DNA of 34,018 nt from a virus. The notes below the pieces were generated by a model. That model saw nothing but the letters and a program-made list of their open reading frames with translations, ran no database searches and was not told where the DNA came from. Position numbers and translations under genes: made by a program. Numbering within the stretch: the stretch's first letter is position 1; every line of letters begins with the position of its first letter. Positions 32,047 through 34,018 of the stretch are shown here, in pieces. The stretch is from IMG/VR virus record IMGVR_UViG_3300023179_000301, positions 1-34,018 of that record; one strand, given 5' to 3'.

Positions 32047-34018
32047 ATGGTTACATTTGTTGGTACAAACAAATCTCTCTTTAGCGTGCCACTTGAAGGC
32101 ATGGACGCAACAGTTGATGGATCTTACAAAGATGGGTTGATTCTGAAGCGTGATGGACAAGCAGGAAGTTCACTTTCCGGAACTGGTCATGCCGTTGCAA
32201 CTGTCAAGGCGATGACAGTGACAGGCAGTCCTGCTGTAGCATATGGACTGTATCTGAATGCGCCAACAGGAGCGACAACCAATTATGCACTGTACACCAC
32301 TGGAGCGGTTTCACTGGGAACGATCAGCACGGGAACATGGAACGCCACGATCATTGGTGCCTCCTATGGTGGTACAGGAATCAATAACGGTTCGAATACA
32401 ATCACTGTTGGTGGAAACATCAATACAGCCAACGCATTCACAACTGCCGGAAATTATGCGCTGACACTTACCACTACCAACACGACAAGTGTCACGCTTC
32501 CAACGTCGGGAACGCTGGCCACCCTGGCTGGCACGGAAGCCCTGACGAACAAGAGCGTCAACGGGTTGACCATCACGAGCACCACGGGAACACTTACCGT
32601 TGCCAATGGCGGCACACTTGCAACGTCTGGTGCATACAGCACGACATTGACGGCTACCGGAGCGACAAACGTGACGCTTCCAATATCAGGAACGCTGGCC
32701 ACCCTGGCTGGCACGGAAGCCCTCACGAACAAGACCGTCAACGGATTGAATGTCACCACGACCACGGGAACGTTGACCATCGCCAGTGGTGGCACACTTG
32801 CAACGTCTGGTGCATACAGCACGACATTGACGGCTACCGGAGCGACAAACGTGACGCTTCCAATATCAGGAACGCTGGCCACCTTGGCTGGCACGGAAGC
32901 CCTCACGAACAAGACCGTCAACGGACTGACCATCACCTCGACAAATGGAACATTGACCCTTGCAAACGGAAGCTCGATCATTACTTCTGGTGGAAATTCG
33001 ATCACTTTTGTTTCCACTGGAACGACAAGTGTTACATTGCCAACAAGCGGAACTCTTGCTACCCAAGCGTATGTTGATGCCGTAAAAGTAGGATTGGATG
33101 TCAAGGATTCGGTTCGTGTTACGACAACAACGAACATTGCCTCGCTCAATTCGACAATGACAATCGATGGAGTCTCGGTTGTTGCCGGAGATCGTGTTCT
33201 TGTCAAGGATCAAACTACTGCTGCAGAAAATGGTATTTACGTTGTTGTCTCTGGAGGAGCATGGACACGCGCAACTGATTTTGACACTAGTCAGAAAGTA
33301 ACACCGGGTGCATTTGCCTTCGTTGAAGAAGGAACTACTTATGCAGACACAGGATGGGTATTGACAAACAATGGCGCAATTACCGTAGGTACAACAGGAC
33401 TGTCGTTTACGCAATTTTCAGGAGCAGGATCGATTCTTGCTGGAACAGGATTGACCAAGACTGGTAATACCCTTTCGATTGATTCTACCGTTGTCACACT
33501 GACAGGAACACAAGCCCTTACCAACAAAACCGTCAATGGATTGACCATTACGTCAACATCTGGCGGAACATTGACATTGGCGAACAACAGTTCCTTGGTG
33601 ACCGCCGGTGCATACAGCACGACATTGACGGCCACTGGAGCGACGAACGTCACATTGCCCACATCGGGAACGCTGGCCACCTTGGCTGGCACGGAATCCC
33701 TCACGAACAAGACCGTCAACGGGTTGACCATCACGAGCACCACGGGAACACTTACCGTTGCCAATGGCGGCACACTTGCAACGTCTGGTGCATACAGCAC
33801 GACATTGACATCCACCGGAGCGACAAACGTCACATTGCCCACATCGGGAACGTTGGCCACCCTGGCTGGCACGGAATCCCTCACGAACAAGACCGTCAAC
33901 GGGTTGACCATCACGACGGGAGGAACTGCAACGCTGAACATTGCGAATGGAGGATCGCTTGTCACCAGTGGGGCGAATTCCATCACGTTCGTTTCCAACG
34001 GACCGACATCAGTCACAT
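32047..34018 (+). CDS. Tail fibre / adhesin, partial, with 60-residue tandem repeats (657 codons visible)
   Basis: The ATG at 32047 follows TTGGAGAAATAAA, and the frame stays open to the right edge, so the gene is incomplete. Residues 1-130 form an N-terminal attachment region. Residues about 155-335 hold three 60-residue beta repeats (SGTLATLAGTEALTNKTVNG and following, with GATNVTLP). Residues about 339-458 form a different conserved phage domain (YVDAVKVGLDVKDSV, GDRVLVKDQTTAAENGIYVV, DTGWVLTNNG). The same 60-residue repeats then resume to the edge. Such repeats build a trimeric beta fibre shaft, and the tip that binds the host would lie beyond this window. The product is probably a long tail fibre. 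Confidence 0.82.
   Translation, partial: MVTFVGTNKSLFSVPLEGMDATVDGSYKDGLILKRDGQAGSSLSGTGHAVATVKAMTVTGSPAVAYGLYLNAPTGATTNYALYTTGAVSLGTISTGTWNATIIGASYGGTGINNGSNTITVGGNINTANAFTTAGNYALTLTTTNTTSVTLPTSGTLATLAGTEALTNKSVNGLTITSTTGTLTVANGGTLATSGAYSTTLTATGATNVTLPISGTLATLAGTEALTNKTVNGLNVTTTTGTLTIASGGTLATSGAYSTTLTATGATNVTLPISGTLATLAGTEALTNKTVNGLTITSTNGTLTLANGSSIITSGGNSITFVSTGTTSVTLPTSGTLATQAYVDAVKVGLDVKDSVRVTTTTNIASLNSTMTIDGVSVVAGDRVLVKDQTTAAENGIYVVVSGGAWTRATDFDTSQKVTPGAFAFVEEGTTYADTGWVLTNNGAITVGTTGLSFTQFSGAGSILAGTGLTKTGNTLSIDSTVVTLTGTQALTNKTVNGLTITSTSGGTLTLANNSSLVTAGAYSTTLTATGATNVTLPTSGTLATLAGTESLTNKTVNGLTITSTTGTLTVANGGTLATSGAYSTTLTSTGATNVTLPTSGTLATLAGTESLTNKTVNGLTITTGGTATLNIANGGSLVTSGANSITFVSNGPTSVT
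32511..33050 (+). repeat. 180-bp tandem repeats in the fibre gene, first block
   Basis: Three units of 180 bases begin at 32511, 32691 and 32871. Bases 32611-32704 are identical to 32791-32884 (94 bases), with the following 40 bases nearly so. The third unit diverges in its second half. Each encodes one 60-residue fibre repeat. Confidence 0.9.
33489..34018 (+). repeat. 180-bp tandem repeats in the fibre gene, second block
   Basis: After a 360-base unrelated domain, a 183-base unit and then 180-base units (from 33669 and 33849) of the same type resume and run to the edge. Bases 33714-33809 are identical to 32556-32651 in the first block, showing exchange or recent copying between the two blocks. 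Confidence 0.88.

Noticed and set aside
32454-33206. Minus-strand open frame (250 codons), and a similar one at 33339-34016
   Set aside because: Both are antisense shadows of the repetitive fibre gene; the repeats lack antisense stop codons. The plus-strand frame has a ribosome binding site and known fibre domains.
32511-34018. Possible CRISPR-like array because of regular repeats
   Set aside because: The units are 180 bases, contiguous and coding in one frame, without spacers.
1-34018. tRNA genes, integrase, insertion sequences and attachment sites
   Set aside because: I looked for cloverleaf-type sequence in gaps and for transposase or recombinase motifs in the proteins and saw none. Gaps are too short for tRNAs except 13052-13216, which holds a terminator.

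Overview
The window is a continuous late (virion) gene cluster of a large contractile-tailed bacteriophage (myovirus, Caudoviricetes). Every credible gene lies on the + strand. Genes are packed end to end with stop/start overlaps or gaps of a few bases, most have AGGAG-like ribosome binding sites, and the longest gene-free stretch is 165 bases. The marker genes are a prohead protease, a major capsid protein, a tail sheath, a tail tube, a frameshifted tail assembly chaperone pair, a tape measure protein, a baseplate hub, a spike and a fibre. The sequence is A+T-rich, with the capsid and neck genes visibly richer in G+C. The ribosome binding sites show a bacterial host, but nothing identifies which one. 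Terminase and portal are not recognised and probably lie upstream. No tRNA, CRISPR array, insertion sequence or integrase was seen.

Layout. (1) 1-11.7 kb: poorly recognised proteins. These include a 1363-residue protein with an HD phosphohydrolase domain and a possible C-terminal ADP-ribosyltransferase-like domain, two genes coupled to it by ATGA overlaps, a Vsr/EDxHD-type endonuclease, and a small Cys4 protein overlapping that nuclease. (2) 10.3-13.1 kb: a probable head-tail adaptor, a Cys4 neck protein, and a protein with a helix resembling Rad52-type annealing proteins. (3) 13.1-17.7 kb: protease, scaffold-like acidic protein and major capsid protein, bounded by two intrinsic terminators that are each preceded by a promoter-like sequence. 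(4) 17.7-23.5 kb: small neck/tail-completion proteins, then a very large tail sheath (1006 residues) and the tail tube, closed by a third terminator. (5) 23.5-34 kb: tail assembly chaperone with a candidate +1 frameshift site, tape measure protein with a lytic transglycosylase domain, baseplate hub, spike/fibre protein with HxH motifs, and a tail fibre gene with 180-bp tandem repeats that runs off the end.

How it fits together. The protease would mature a head built on the acidic scaffold. The adaptor, closure and terminator proteins would join head to tail. The chaperone pair would load the tape measure protein, around which tube and sheath assemble on the hub and spike, and the fibres would contact the host. 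The three terminators divide the cluster into units, with the capsid and tube genes each sitting just before a terminator. The least explained parts are the HD/possible-ART giant protein with its coupled partners, the nucleic-acid-type proteins inside a virion cluster, and the possible short RNA upstream of the protease.
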